A stretch of 64,000 nucleotides of DNA from Bacillus spongiae (GCF_037120725.1 NZ_JBBAXC010000009.1:1-64000), one strand, 5' to 3'. Shown: positions 9,299-17,847, counted from the stretch's first letter. Translations and numbers: made by a program. Notes: generated by a model from the sequence alone, not told the origin.

Positions 9299-9589
9299 CT
9301 ACACTACAATGACTAATTGTTCTTGTCTTAATAATTCTAAAAATGATAACACCTGTTCTTCACATTCCTGTTTCGATATTTCATATTCAGCCATTAGCTT
9401 GGTCACTAATGTCGAAATAGGAAGCGGATTATCAATCAATTCCCAAATCCTCCCACCGACATCCCCTAGATTATAATATTTTCCATTAGAGATACTTAAC
9501 ATTACTTTCTCTCCATTCATATCGCTAACAATACTGCCCTCGACTTGTTTAATACTGTCGTTAGTAGTAAGTTTTTCAATTTTCATCAT
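9299..9589 (-). CDS. lasso peptide B1 protein (PqqD-like RRE)
   Basis: A 96-residue winged-helix protein of the PqqD/RRE family. The pattern MLSISNGKYYNLGDVGGRIWELIDNP is the family signature. In lasso pathways this RiPP recognition element binds the leader peptide and delivers it to B2 and the cyclase. The ATG (9589) lies inside the end of the kinase gene (14-nt overlap, ATGATGAAAATTGA) with AAAGGGGA 8-9 nt upstream, so the two are translationally coupled. Recognition of the nearby precursor leader is inferred from clustering. Confidence 0.93.
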   Translation of the reverse strand: MMKIEKLTTNDSIKQVEGSIVSDMNGEKVMLSISNGKYYNLGDVGGRIWELIDNPLPISTLVTKLMAEYEISKQECEEQVLSFLELLRQEQLVIVV

Positions 9590-10526
9590 CGATTAAGTCC
9601 CCTTTTATCGTTTTTAATAGTAAGGATTGTAATTCGAATGGAGTAAATTTAGTTAGTGGTCGCTTCACTCGATAAACTTCTAGTTGATGAGCACATTTCG
9701 CTGTCATATCAAAATGCCACTCTAAAAGATTTAAGCCCTTTAAAAAAGAATTTCTATAAGTATGATGCAGTAAAATTGGCAGTTTTTCTAAACGACTGTC
9801 GATTCGAGTTAATTCTATAGAATCTTGTTCCGATTTCACTAATTCGAATACACCTGCAAGGGGTAACGACTCACCGTCATAAAAATTAGAGGCTACTGGA
9901 ATTGCATATTTTGTTTCTCTTTCAAATAAAGGCTTAAATTCATTTGGGTGCATCTCTAATTTCTTCAAACTTTCTTCCCATAACTTTTGTTGTGGGTACG
10001 ATGGGGCTACTGTAATTTCCCCATTTAAGGAATGGGATAAAGCTATCACATCATCGCTTAATAGTGGGTATCCATTATCTATAAAAGTAGCAGCTAAAGT
10101 AGACTTTCCTGCTCCTGATTCACCGACAATAGCATAAGCTTTTCCATCGATTACAACCGCACTTCCATGCAATGGTAATATTCTTCTTTGCATCAGTAGA
10201 ATTCCCATACAAGTACCAAGTACATAAAGACGAATTTTATCGTAATCAGCATGAAGAGATGGAGAAACAATTATACTATTTCCATTTAAGACACCAAAAA
10301 TGGCAGTATTCTTTATATGAAATAGGACCTCTTTTTCCTTAACGATAAATTTCCCTTCAATCCCAATCTCGTTCCAGCGTTCGGTTAAGTCTGCTATCGT
10401 TATATCAATATCTGCATGATAGCTTTCTTCAAAAAATGTATATTCTTTTAGTTCTGGAAGTGGGATTTCACTTTCGATTACCATTCCAAAAGCTTTATAA
10501 GTCGCTTTAGTCATTGTGTCGACCAT
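9576..10526 (-). CDS. HPr-kinase-like lasso peptide kinase (K protein)
   Basis: About 316 residues with the HprK-type core: HGSAVV then the P-loop GESGAGKST (about residues 135-143) and LLSDDV a little later as the acidic site. It lacks the N-terminal domain of true HPr kinase. Homologues in paeninodin-type clusters phosphorylate the side chain of the C-terminal Ser of the precursor. The precursor here does end in Ser. Starts at GTG 10535 and ATG 10532 are possible. ATG 10526 is preferred because GGAG (10535-10538) then has 8-nt spacing. A large stem-loop lies between the precursor gene and this gene. Confidence 0.88.
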   Translation of the reverse strand: MVDTMTKATYKAFGMVIESEIPLPELKEYTFFEESYHADIDITIADLTERWNEIGIEGKFIVKEKEVLFHIKNTAIFGVLNGNSIIVSPSLHADYDKIRLYVLGTCMGILLMQRRILPLHGSAVVIDGKAYAIVGESGAGKSTLAATFIDNGYPLLSDDVIALSHSLNGEITVAPSYPQQKLWEESLKKLEMHPNEFKPLFERETKYAIPVASNFYDGESLPLAGVFELVKSEQDSIELTRIDSRLEKLPILLHHTYRNSFLKGLNLLEWHFDMTAKCAHQLEVYRVKRPLTKFTPFELQSLLLKTIKGDLIDDEN

Positions 10527-10557
10527 ATTCATCACTCCATGATAATCTTCGATATGC

Positions 10558-10607
10558 TTACTATTAAGCCCCTATATACATATAGAATATAAGGGCTTAA
10601 TTAGTAA
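10558..10607 (-). other. intercistronic stem-loop between lasso precursor and kinase genes
   Basis: TTACTATTAAGCCCCTATA and TATAAGGGCTTAATTAGTAA form a long, slightly bulged stem with a small AT-rich loop. No U-run follows on the minus strand, so it is not a classic terminator. It more likely protects the 3' end of a short cyclase-precursor transcript or reduces read-through, so that more precursor than enzyme is made (inference). Confidence 0.6.
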
Positions 10608-10632
10608 AGTAGAGCCATTTGTACTACAATTC

Positions 10633-10764
10633 TTAGCTAAAGTGATCGTTATCCTCGATATCTGGGTCATTTTGATAGTCATCTACCCAACGAAGTCCAG
10701 GACCTGCCATTGTCATATCAATTGATAGAATTTCTAATTCTGGTGTTTCCCAATTCTTTTTCAT
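10633..10764 (-). CDS. lasso peptide precursor (A peptide, 43 residues)
   Basis: The leader is residues 1-19, starting MKKNWETPELEILSIDMTM, with Thr at -2 before the cut as the lasso maturation enzymes require. The core is residues 20-43, starting AGPGLRWVDDYQ and ending DNDHFS. Ala1 of the core can form a nine-residue ring with Asp9 (core numbering), leaving a 15-residue acidic tail that ends in Ser24. The AGPG start, the Asp9 ring residue and the terminal Ser match paeninodin/pseudomycoidin-type peptides. The ring content LRWV is unlike the paeninodin core as I remember it. AGGGGGTG lies 6-7 nt before the ATG, and the gene starts 14 nt after the cyclase gene. Confidence 0.93.
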   Translation of the reverse strand: MKKNWETPELEILSIDMTMAGPGLRWVDDYQNDPDIEDNDHFS

Positions 10765-10778
10765 TATTTCACCCCCTT

Positions 10779-12713
10779 TCAAGTACGTTTTTTTAGAAAT
10801 CGATATAAAATTAGGCTGCGCATCAGAATTTTAAAATCCTCGTGCAAAGCCAAATCAGGACTAGGATTTTCCCTTACATTACATAATGACTTGCGTAATA
10901 CTTTTGTATCAATAAACTGAGAAATGGATGTGTCGTTCATTAATTGGTCTAGCTCACTAGTAAACTCGGACCAATTCGGCATCATTCTATGAACAATATC
11001 TACACCTTGTGCTCCACGGTACCGATGATTCAAACGAACTTCATCTGGCAAATAGTCAACGGTCGACCGACGAATTAACGAGCGCTCTATTCCATTCTGA
11101 ACGAATTGAGAATCTGGCAATGATAAACAAAAGCGAATAATACGCAAATCATTTGTTGGATCACGTCTCCACAAAGAGAATCGTAACGATAGATTGGTGT
11201 CACTTACACCATTCCCCCAATAAAATAATTGCTTAAATTGTTCCTCTCTTGCCTTGCTTGCTCCAGGTATTCTTCTTCCTGTAATATCTATCCCGTGCTC
11301 TCTTACCTTTTGAGCGACATTTGTTTTCTTAGCAAAATCAGAATTAATAAATTGAGGAAATGAAAACTGATTATCGAGTGTAAGCCATTCGTTTATAATG
11401 GGAAATGCACTCCGAGTAACCATTTTTAAAAGCTGTTTTCTTCCCATTCTTTTTACTCTGGCGTAATGATTAATCTCTTTATAAAAAGTTAGTAGTTTTA
11501 GTTTTTTTAATAACCTTCCATAATAATCAATTGATGACCCCCAAGAGATCGTCCAATTTCCTCGAGCTCCATTTAGAAGCATTCCAATATCATGCTTAGC
11601 TGCCTGTTCATAAATGCCATATATCCAAAAGGAATTATTAAAAAACTTATAAGGCATCTCAACTGTTTCTAGCCAAGTATCAATTTCAGTAAAGGGGTTT
11701 CTATCTTTAAAATCAAGATAATGATCTTGAATATTCCCAACATGCTTAACGGTCGTTTGAATAAACGGTGTTTCATCAGCGACGCGTGAACGTGGCGTCC
11801 AGTCTTCAAAATCCTTAACGGGTACATAGCTGAAGGTATGTATTTGTTTATTTTCTTTTCTTAATTCTTTCGAAGCAAAACTAACCACCGTGCCTGAATC
11901 CAATCCACCACTTAAATATGCCCCTACATTCCGATTCGTACGTAGTCTATCAGCGACGGACCGTCCGAATATTTCTTTGAAAGCCTCTTCATATTCTTCG
12001 TTTGATTGAAGGATGAGTCTTTCTTTTGGTTGTAAAGGAGTATGTTTTTTAAGATTCATTCTCCCATCTTGAAAGGCAATGGAATGTGATGGTGGTACTT
12101 GTTGAATATGTTTATACACGGTTGAAGAAGTATCAACAGTATTAAACATATCGGGAATAATGAGAAATTCAGCAATCCACTCCTCATTGAGCTGTTGTTT
12201 AACAAAAGATAGCTCAAATAGAGGAGCTAAGGTCGTTGAGAAAGCAAAGCAATTCTCTGAATAAACATAATACAGAGTACGACTTCCGGCAAAATCCCTC
12301 GAGCCGAACAGCTTTTTCTCCCTTTCATCCCAAATCATAAAAGCATATTCTCCGATTAGGTAATTAGGACACTCTTCTCCCCATTTCTCATACGCTAACA
12401 AAATCAATTGGCTATCAGGTATCCCTTTTCTTATCGCTCTGTCTGTTTGCAAACGATCAAAAAGTTCATCTCTGTTATCAATGATTGCATCAGCCGTGAT
12501 TGCCAATTGTTTTTCCTGATTAAAAAAAGGTAGACGCTCTCCTACAGATTCAGGCGTAATCCACTGTGCGTGACAGCCAAAGAAGAGATTGTTCATCTTC
12601 AAAACTTGTATATCATCAGAGGGAAACTTCTCTAGTGAGACCATCATCTTATTTATGTCTTCTATATTGAGTAAATGACTATTTTCATGATAGATTCCTG
12701 TAATGGCACTCAT
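10779..12713 (-). CDS. lasso peptide cyclase (asparagine synthetase-like, C protein)
   Basis: A 644-residue asparagine-synthetase B homologue. The N-terminal glutaminase-like domain lacks the catalytic Cys at position 2 (it starts MSAITGIY), so it does not use glutamine. The C-terminal domain keeps the ATP pyrophosphatase loop SGGLDS (268-273). In lasso pathways this enzyme adenylates the ring Asp/Glu side chain and closes the macrolactam with the new N-terminus. The frame extends to 12737, but ATG 12713 is chosen because GGGGGAGGG sits 8 nt upstream. It is the first gene of the operon and lies before the precursor gene. Confidence 0.93.
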   Translation of the reverse strand: MSAITGIYHENSHLLNIEDINKMMVSLEKFPSDDIQVLKMNNLFFGCHAQWITPESVGERLPFFNQEKQLAITADAIIDNRDELFDRLQTDRAIRKGIPDSQLILLAYEKWGEECPNYLIGEYAFMIWDEREKKLFGSRDFAGSRTLYYVYSENCFAFSTTLAPLFELSFVKQQLNEEWIAEFLIIPDMFNTVDTSSTVYKHIQQVPPSHSIAFQDGRMNLKKHTPLQPKERLILQSNEEYEEAFKEIFGRSVADRLRTNRNVGAYLSGGLDSGTVVSFASKELRKENKQIHTFSYVPVKDFEDWTPRSRVADETPFIQTTVKHVGNIQDHYLDFKDRNPFTEIDTWLETVEMPYKFFNNSFWIYGIYEQAAKHDIGMLLNGARGNWTISWGSSIDYYGRLLKKLKLLTFYKEINHYARVKRMGRKQLLKMVTRSAFPIINEWLTLDNQFSFPQFINSDFAKKTNVAQKVREHGIDITGRRIPGASKAREEQFKQLFYWGNGVSDTNLSLRFSLWRRDPTNDLRIIRFCLSLPDSQFVQNGIERSLIRRSTVDYLPDEVRLNHRYRGAQGVDIVHRMMPNWSEFTSELDQLMNDTSISQFIDTKVLRKSLCNVRENPSPDLALHEDFKILMRSLILYRFLKKRT

Positions 12714-12750
12714 GTATATATCCCTCCCCCTTAACAATACTATTTCTTAT

Positions 12751-12757
12751 AGAGAAC
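12751..12757 (-). promoter_or_regulatory. SinR-box-like heptamer before the lasso operon
   Basis: GTTCTCT on the minus strand matches the SinR consensus GTTCTYT exactly and lies about 40 nt upstream of the cyclase start. It falls in the spacer of a weak candidate promoter (TTAAAA, 17 nt, TAGTAT at 12737-12742). A single heptamer occurs by chance many times in 64 kb, so alone it is weak evidence. It gains weight from the dyad cluster at 13186-13272. Confidence 0.3.
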
Positions 12758-13185
12758 AATTTTAACTCTATTTCTTCCAACTACATACTTTTTATGATAG
12801 ATAATTCTTAATACTATTCTTTTTAAAGTCATTTAGTAATAACGAACGAAATGGTACAAAATATTGATGAACCTCTTCAATTGAAGCATATCTAATCGAA
12901 ATGACTAGTGTATATAACTCGATTGATTTCATTATTTTTTAAATGAGGAAAAATAACCAATTAATAGCAGGTATCATACCGCAAACTCAACAAAATGAAG
13001 TAACTATAATGCTATTCCCTCACCAATATTTTACGCTAGCATATTATGATTCTTGGTTAAGAGAGCTTGATTAAATCCAGATGATAAGCATATTAGATAC
13101 TAACGCTGCCAATAATAATGTATGTACAATCGTACATTTCAATGAATAATTAACCCCCAAGTCATTCTTTCCTCAGGTCACTATA
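12758..13185. other. spacer between lasso operon and operator cluster
   Basis: AT-rich and without a sure gene. A plus-strand frame at 12943-13074 encodes 43 residues (begins MRKNNQLIAGIIPQ, ends SWLRELD). It has no ribosome site and may be the remnant of a lost gene. The lasso operon promoter should lie at the left end. Confidence 0.35.
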
Positions 13186-13272
13186 GTTCTTTATAAAGAA
13201 CATGAACCCCAAAAAGAAAAACCGAATCAATTCGTTCTATATAAAGAACAATACTACATTTAATAAAAGAAC
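13186..13272. promoter_or_regulatory. cluster of SinR-box-like dyads
   Basis: Within 87 bp there is a perfect 16-bp palindrome GTTCTTTATAAAGAAC (13186-13201), a one-mismatch copy GTTCTATATAAAGAAC (13234-13249, centres 48 bp apart) and a further AAAGAAC (13266-13272). Four exact matches to GTTCTYT or its complement in such a short stretch is far above chance in AT-rich DNA. SinR is the repressor of eps and tapA operons in B. subtilis. No sinR-like gene lies in the window, so the binding protein is inferred. The cluster lies between the last eps gene and the lasso operon. Confidence 0.5.
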
Positions 13273-13321
13273 GCAATACTATAATTATATAATTTTTAGA
13301 TAAAAATTAATTTCGTAAATG

Positions 13322-14887
13322 TTATGATTTTTCTACCTTTAAATTACTCTTTTTTAATACCAACACGACCTTAGAGAAGAATGGTTGTCTTTTCAAAAAC
13401 TGGATCATATATTTTAATTCCTCCGTCTTAAAAAAGACTACCCCGTAAATGATTGCAGGGATTAAAAGACTAATTATCCCTTTCACAACCAATGTTAATA
13501 ACTCTTGCTCAAATACAATAGCTTGGCAAGCAGCAGTCGTAATAGTAAAAGCCACCCCTCCAATTAGAAGGTATAGAAAATATTTCTGATAATAGAAAAC
13601 AAAAGACTTTTTAAAAACATGCTTATACACAATAATCGGTTGTGTCCAAAATACCGTTAACAGTGTGCTTAAAGTCGTCCCTATAAATATGCCTACTAGG
13701 CCATAGTATTTAACGAGAATTAACGATGAAATTAAATTAATGCCTCCTTCAATTAAAGGAGCATACTTATCCTGTTTGAACAGCCCAGCCTTATTTTTAA
13801 ATGTAGCAATAGAAGTTCGCATACCAGTTAAATAAAAATTAATTAAAATAAAAACAAGTATAAGATCTGTAAAGACATACTCACTACCAAACCACCATGA
13901 TATAAAAGGATCAAGAAGATTGAATAGGAAAATTACACACGTAGAATAAATCCAAAAATTTACTAAGTATGTAATTTGAAAGATAAAGTAATTCTTTTCA
14001 CTACCTTCTGTAGCGATTAAATTTCCAATACTCGCACCCACTCCTCCAAGTATTGGCTTTACAAATGCATTTAGTTGCGTAATAATCATCGTATAATTTG
14101 AATAAATACCGACTGTTGCTAAACCGATAAATGAGGAAATTAATAGGTTATCGGTCCCAAACACAAGGAAGCCACCAATATTATGTAAAAATAAGGCTTT
14201 TACATTTGTCTTAATATTCGTTTTTGTTTCCTCATCTAAAGAATATTTCACCTTTGTTCTAATATAAGGGTATCTTCTATCTACAATTTTTCCATTCACA
14301 ATCACTTGCACACCGTACAACAAAAATTCTATTATCAAGTAAAGAATAAAATCTTTTGTAACAATCAAAATAATAATTTTAGCGATTGTCGTTATTACTT
14401 GAAATAGAAGGTTCATTCTATCTAGTACATATCCTCGTTGATCCGCATAAATAAGAGACCATTTATGCGCATTCAAATAAGATAATAAGTTCTTTGCAAT
14501 AAATAAAAAATAAATCATTGTTAGATTTGAAATGGAACTATCATCTTTTATTAATCCACCTAAAAATGGATATAAACAAATACTAATGATTAAAATAATA
14601 ACCGCTAAATACCCATAGACTTTTTTATATAGTTGCACTAAAGCAATGACTTTTTTTTGATCTTTTTCAGCTAAAGGTTTATACAAATTATAAACAATAC
14701 TTAAACCAATGCCACCTTCTACAAGGGCCAACATCGACAATACATTTGTTAATAATCCATTTATCCCTAAGTAATCAATCCCCAAACTATCTAGGAATAT
14801 TTTACGAGAAATAAAGCCTAGAATAACTATAACTAATTGTGAAATAATTCCTATAAAGATATTATTTAATGAATGCTTCGTCCTCAT
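13322..14887 (-). CDS. polysaccharide flippase / EpsK-like exporter (Wzx type)
   Basis: A 521-residue membrane protein with about 12-14 hydrophobic segments and the start NNIFIGIISQLVIVILGFISRK typical of the oligosaccharide flippase (MOP) family. It would move the lipid-linked repeat unit made by the eps enzymes across the membrane for polymerisation by EpsG. It is the last gene of the eps cluster on the leftward strand. It is followed by the SinR-box-like cluster and has no strong terminator directly after it. Confidence 0.85.
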   Translation of the reverse strand: MRTKHSLNNIFIGIISQLVIVILGFISRKIFLDSLGIDYLGINGLLTNVLSMLALVEGGIGLSIVYNLYKPLAEKDQKKVIALVQLYKKVYGYLAVIILIISICLYPFLGGLIKDDSSISNLTMIYFLFIAKNLLSYLNAHKWSLIYADQRGYVLDRMNLLFQVITTIAKIIILIVTKDFILYLIIEFLLYGVQVIVNGKIVDRRYPYIRTKVKYSLDEETKTNIKTNVKALFLHNIGGFLVFGTDNLLISSFIGLATVGIYSNYTMIITQLNAFVKPILGGVGASIGNLIATEGSEKNYFIFQITYLVNFWIYSTCVIFLFNLLDPFISWWFGSEYVFTDLILVFILINFYLTGMRTSIATFKNKAGLFKQDKYAPLIEGGINLISSLILVKYYGLVGIFIGTTLSTLLTVFWTQPIIVYKHVFKKSFVFYYQKYFLYLLIGGVAFTITTAACQAIVFEQELLTLVVKGIISLLIPAIIYGVVFFKTEELKYMIQFLKRQPFFSKVVLVLKKSNLKVEKS

Positions 14888-15036
14888 TTTTCATTATCCT
14901 ATTCTAATTAATTTCTACTTATTCCAGAATTAATAAAGATTTTTTACTTGCCTTACACCACAGTATAGTTAGGCCCATTTTAGTTCATGGATAGAATTGA
15001 TAGGGTGTAATGAAAGTAAGCTAGTATACGTCATTT

Positions 15037-15364
15037 CTAATCGCTTCTATTATTTATTAATATTTGTTTGATTAGTAATCTATACAGCATCGGATGTAGC
15101 TTTGTGATAAAAAGCAAGAGCTTTACATTTCGTGGGAATTTTTTTAGTCTAATGACTTCATAGAAATGGTTATTCAATGACCTTTACTCTAGAATCTATT
15201 CTTTCATACTCATCACAAATCATTCCACACCTATCAGGTGATCCGTCGTTGATAAGGATAAGTTCGAAATCAGTAAATGTTTGCCCAAGAATTGAATCTA
15301 TACATTTATGAATATATTGTTCAACATTATAAATGGGTACTATAATACTAATCCTTGGTTTCAT
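15037..15364 (-). pseudogene. glycosyltransferase family 2 remnant (internal deletion)
   Basis: The first 64 residues from ATG 15364 are a normal GT2 start (PRISIIVPIYNVEQYIHKC, LILINDGSPDRCG). The frame ends at TAA right after RVKVIE, where intact relatives continue into the catalytic core. Shifted by one base, an open stretch continues as FYEVIRLKKFPRNVKLLLF and ends at 15037, resembling a GT2 C-terminal tail. The middle of the gene, including the DxD metal site, is gone. The start overlaps the upstream glycosyltransferase gene by 17 nt with GAGGGGGAAAG as ribosome site, so it was once an operon member. Confidence 0.7.
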
Positions 15365-16565
15365 ACACTTCACTTTCCCCCTCAATGTATGTAAACAGTT
15401 TATGAACTTCTAATTTCGTATTGACTTTTGACAAAGATACATTTCTTATCAGCTTTTCCCTTTTTTGTTTATTTTCAATAAGATCTTTTATTTTTATATA
15501 CAAATCCTCTTCATCAAACTCAGCTATCAGTCCATTTTGATTATGAATTATCTGCTCTCTAGCTCCTGTAAAATTGGTTGTAATAATAGGTTTATGTAAA
15601 CATTTTGCCTCCGCTAGTGTAAGGCAGTATCCTTCATGCCTAGAAGTTTGAACATAGATATCTGCCTTTGCGATATACGGATAAGGGTTTGGAGTAGCGC
15701 CCAATAAAACAAATTCATTCTTTAGATCATACTCCTTGATTAAATGTTCATATTCTTCTCGATTTTTCCCTTCTCCTACACAATACCACTTCACGTTATA
15801 GCCCGTCTTTTTCAATCTTGATAACACCTTTATTGCAAGATCTTGCCCTTTTTCTTTTGATAGCCGTCCTACTGTAACAATTTTCATTCCATCAAATTGC
15901 TCATCAAAATCAACCTGATTTCTTGACATTTGTTCTATTAAATTAGGTGAAATTAAATTAAAAAATACTTCTGTTTTCTCTTTATTGTCTGGGAGCTTTT
16001 GAATTAATTTTTTTCTAGCTTCATGCGACACAACAAAAATTCTTTCGAAATTTTTATGAAGCTTACTGTAAAGCTTTTGATTAATTTTATGTTTTGTTAC
16101 ATCAAAATGAATCCAGGAAATCTTCTTTTTAGCTATAACTTTATTCGCAACATAGTAGTCCAAAATATCCGTAGGACTTTGGTATGAAATAGCAACGTCA
16201 TAAGCTAGTGGTTCATTAGCAATCGATTTAAATACTTGATGATAATAAATACTTCTATCTTCAAGCTTTTTAGAAATATAATAGCCCCATAAAAATCCAG
16301 GAATTTTTAATATGTCTTTTTTTATGAAATATTGATGAATGGTCGTTTGGGGAGGCTGCATAATAATTGGCTTAATTTGTTTATACCAATCAACTTCTCT
16401 AACCTTTACCCAATCTGGAACATAGCTTAAAAAGCCTCCCTTTTTCTCTAATAGCAATAGAGTAATATCGTATTTTCCCTTTGGTATTGAGGACAATAGA
16501 TTAAGAAGTGACTTTTCAACCCCTCCTATTTCCATACTCGAAACCATTATTAGCACTTTTTTCAT
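15348..16565 (-). CDS. glycosyltransferase family 4
   Basis: A 405-residue GT-B retaining glycosyltransferase. The N-terminal KKVLIMVSSMEIGGVEKSL acceptor-side loop, the middle IVTVGRLSKEKGQDLA and the C-terminal SRHEGYCLTLAEA (donor-binding EX7E region) are all present. It would add one sugar to the lipid-linked repeat at the inner face of the membrane; the donor is unknown. ATG 16565 is used, with GGAGG 6 nt upstream; the frame is open upstream to 16607. It is closely similar to the next gene upstream (16634-17830), evidently a tandem duplicate. Confidence 0.88.
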   Translation of the reverse strand: MKKVLIMVSSMEIGGVEKSLLNLLSSIPKGKYDITLLLLEKKGGFLSYVPDWVKVREVDWYKQIKPIIMQPPQTTIHQYFIKKDILKIPGFLWGYYISKKLEDRSIYYHQVFKSIANEPLAYDVAISYQSPTDILDYYVANKVIAKKKISWIHFDVTKHKINQKLYSKLHKNFERIFVVSHEARKKLIQKLPDNKEKTEVFFNLISPNLIEQMSRNQVDFDEQFDGMKIVTVGRLSKEKGQDLAIKVLSRLKKTGYNVKWYCVGEGKNREEYEHLIKEYDLKNEFVLLGATPNPYPYIAKADIYVQTSRHEGYCLTLAEAKCLHKPIITTNFTGAREQIIHNQNGLIAEFDEEDLYIKIKDLIENKQKREKLIRNVSLSKVNTKLEVHKLFTYIEGESEVYETKD

Positions 16566-16594
16566 AGGTGGCCTCCAAATTGGTAGAATGAAAT

Positions 16595-16635
16595 AAAACT
16601 TCCACAAGAAGGATGTTATTTCCTGTGGAAGTTTT
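16595..16635 (-). terminator. terminator-like hairpin inside the eps cluster
   Basis: AAAACTTCCACA and TGTGGAAGTTTT form a perfect 12-bp stem with a 17-nt loop, followed on the minus strand by TTTTATTTC. It overlaps the stop codon of the upstream glycosyltransferase gene and would reduce expression of the last cluster genes unless read-through is promoted. Confidence 0.6.
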
Positions 16636-17830
16636 AAGATTCATTAGCAAATTTATAGATTTTATCTAACTCATTTGAAGTGTCTATATGTTCTTTCATT
16701 AAGTTCCTTTTAAACGTTTTTTGCAATTCCTGCCTATCCAATATCATTCTTATAGCATTTAACAATTGGCTTTCATCAAACTCTACGATTAATCCAGTCT
16801 CATTATGTGTTATTTGTTCGTTAGCTCCAGTAAAATTTGTCGTGATAATTGGTTTGTGGAAACATCTAGCTTCAGCAAGGGTAATACAATACCCTTCATG
16901 ACGCGATGGTTGAACATATAGGTCACAATATTTCATATAAGGATACGGGTTAGCACTGGAACCTAGTAATATAAAGTCATCCTCTACATTCAATTCTCTT
17001 GCAAGTTGTTCATATTCTTTTCTTGCACTACCTTCGCCGATACAATACCATCGAACGTTGTATTCTAATTCCTTTAATTTTGCTAACACATGGATAATTA
17101 AATCCTGTCCTTTTTCTTTACTTAACCTTCCAACTGTTAAGATTCTTATTCCATCAAAATCATCCACAAACCCTGATCCCTTATCGGAGAGTTCTCTCAC
17201 TAACTCTGAAGACACAATGTTAGAAAACGAATCTATATTATGCCTTACATTTGGGATTACATTGCTTAATTTTTCTTTCCCTTCATCTGACACCACAAAT
17301 ATTTTGTCAAAATTCTGATATAATTTTGCAGCAAGTTTTTTATTAAATCCTATTTTGTTTACATCAAAATGAATCCACTGAATTCTCTTTTTTGCCGTTA
17401 GTTTAGTTAATACGAAAAAACTAATGAAATCCATTGGACCAGCATAAGCTACCGCTATATCGTACTCGGTTGTATCTTTAGGATATTCCTTAAGAATATA
17501 TTTATAAAGCAACCCCCGATCATTTACCAGCTTAGAGAGCAAATAGATAAATGCGAAGTGTATGCCTTTCATCCACCTTCCTTTCCTCACTAACTGTTCG
17601 ACTATTTGAAAAGGAGGCAAAGTTAGTTGAGACTTAACCTTGGCGTAATCTGTTAAATATTTAATGTGAACATAATCGGGAATAGACTGTAAAAATCCAC
17701 CCCTTTTCTCTAACATATAAATCGTAATATCAAATTTTTCTTGAGGCATTTCCGATATCATATTAAGCAGTGCTTTTTCCGTACCACCAATATTCATATC
17801 GATCACCATAAAAACAATTTTTTTCTTCAA
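16634..17830 (-). CDS. glycosyltransferase family 4
   Basis: A 398-residue GT-B enzyme with INIGGTEKAL-type N-terminal loop (MNIGGTEKALLNMISE), ILTVGRLSKEKGQDLI and SRHEGYCITLAEA. It aligns closely with the downstream gene through KRIQWIHFDV and IFVVSDEGKEKL, versus KKISWIHFDV and IFVVSHEARKKL there, so the pair arose by duplication. The start is TTG 17830 with AAAGGTGA 6-7 nt upstream. It probably adds a related sugar in the same repeat unit. Confidence 0.88.
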   Translation of the reverse strand: MKKKIVFMVIDMNIGGTEKALLNMISEMPQEKFDITIYMLEKRGGFLQSIPDYVHIKYLTDYAKVKSQLTLPPFQIVEQLVRKGRWMKGIHFAFIYLLSKLVNDRGLLYKYILKEYPKDTTEYDIAVAYAGPMDFISFFVLTKLTAKKRIQWIHFDVNKIGFNKKLAAKLYQNFDKIFVVSDEGKEKLSNVIPNVRHNIDSFSNIVSSELVRELSDKGSGFVDDFDGIRILTVGRLSKEKGQDLIIHVLAKLKELEYNVRWYCIGEGSARKEYEQLARELNVEDDFILLGSSANPYPYMKYCDLYVQPSRHEGYCITLAEARCFHKPIITTNFTGANEQITHNETGLIVEFDESQLLNAIRMILDRQELQKTFKRNLMKEHIDTSNELDKIYKFANES

Positions 17831-17847
17831 TAAAATTCACCTTTTTA

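Noticed and set aside
12943..13074. 43-codon plus-strand frame in the lasso-eps spacer
   Set aside because: No ribosome site and no recognised family. Kept only as a possible remnant in the spacer entry.
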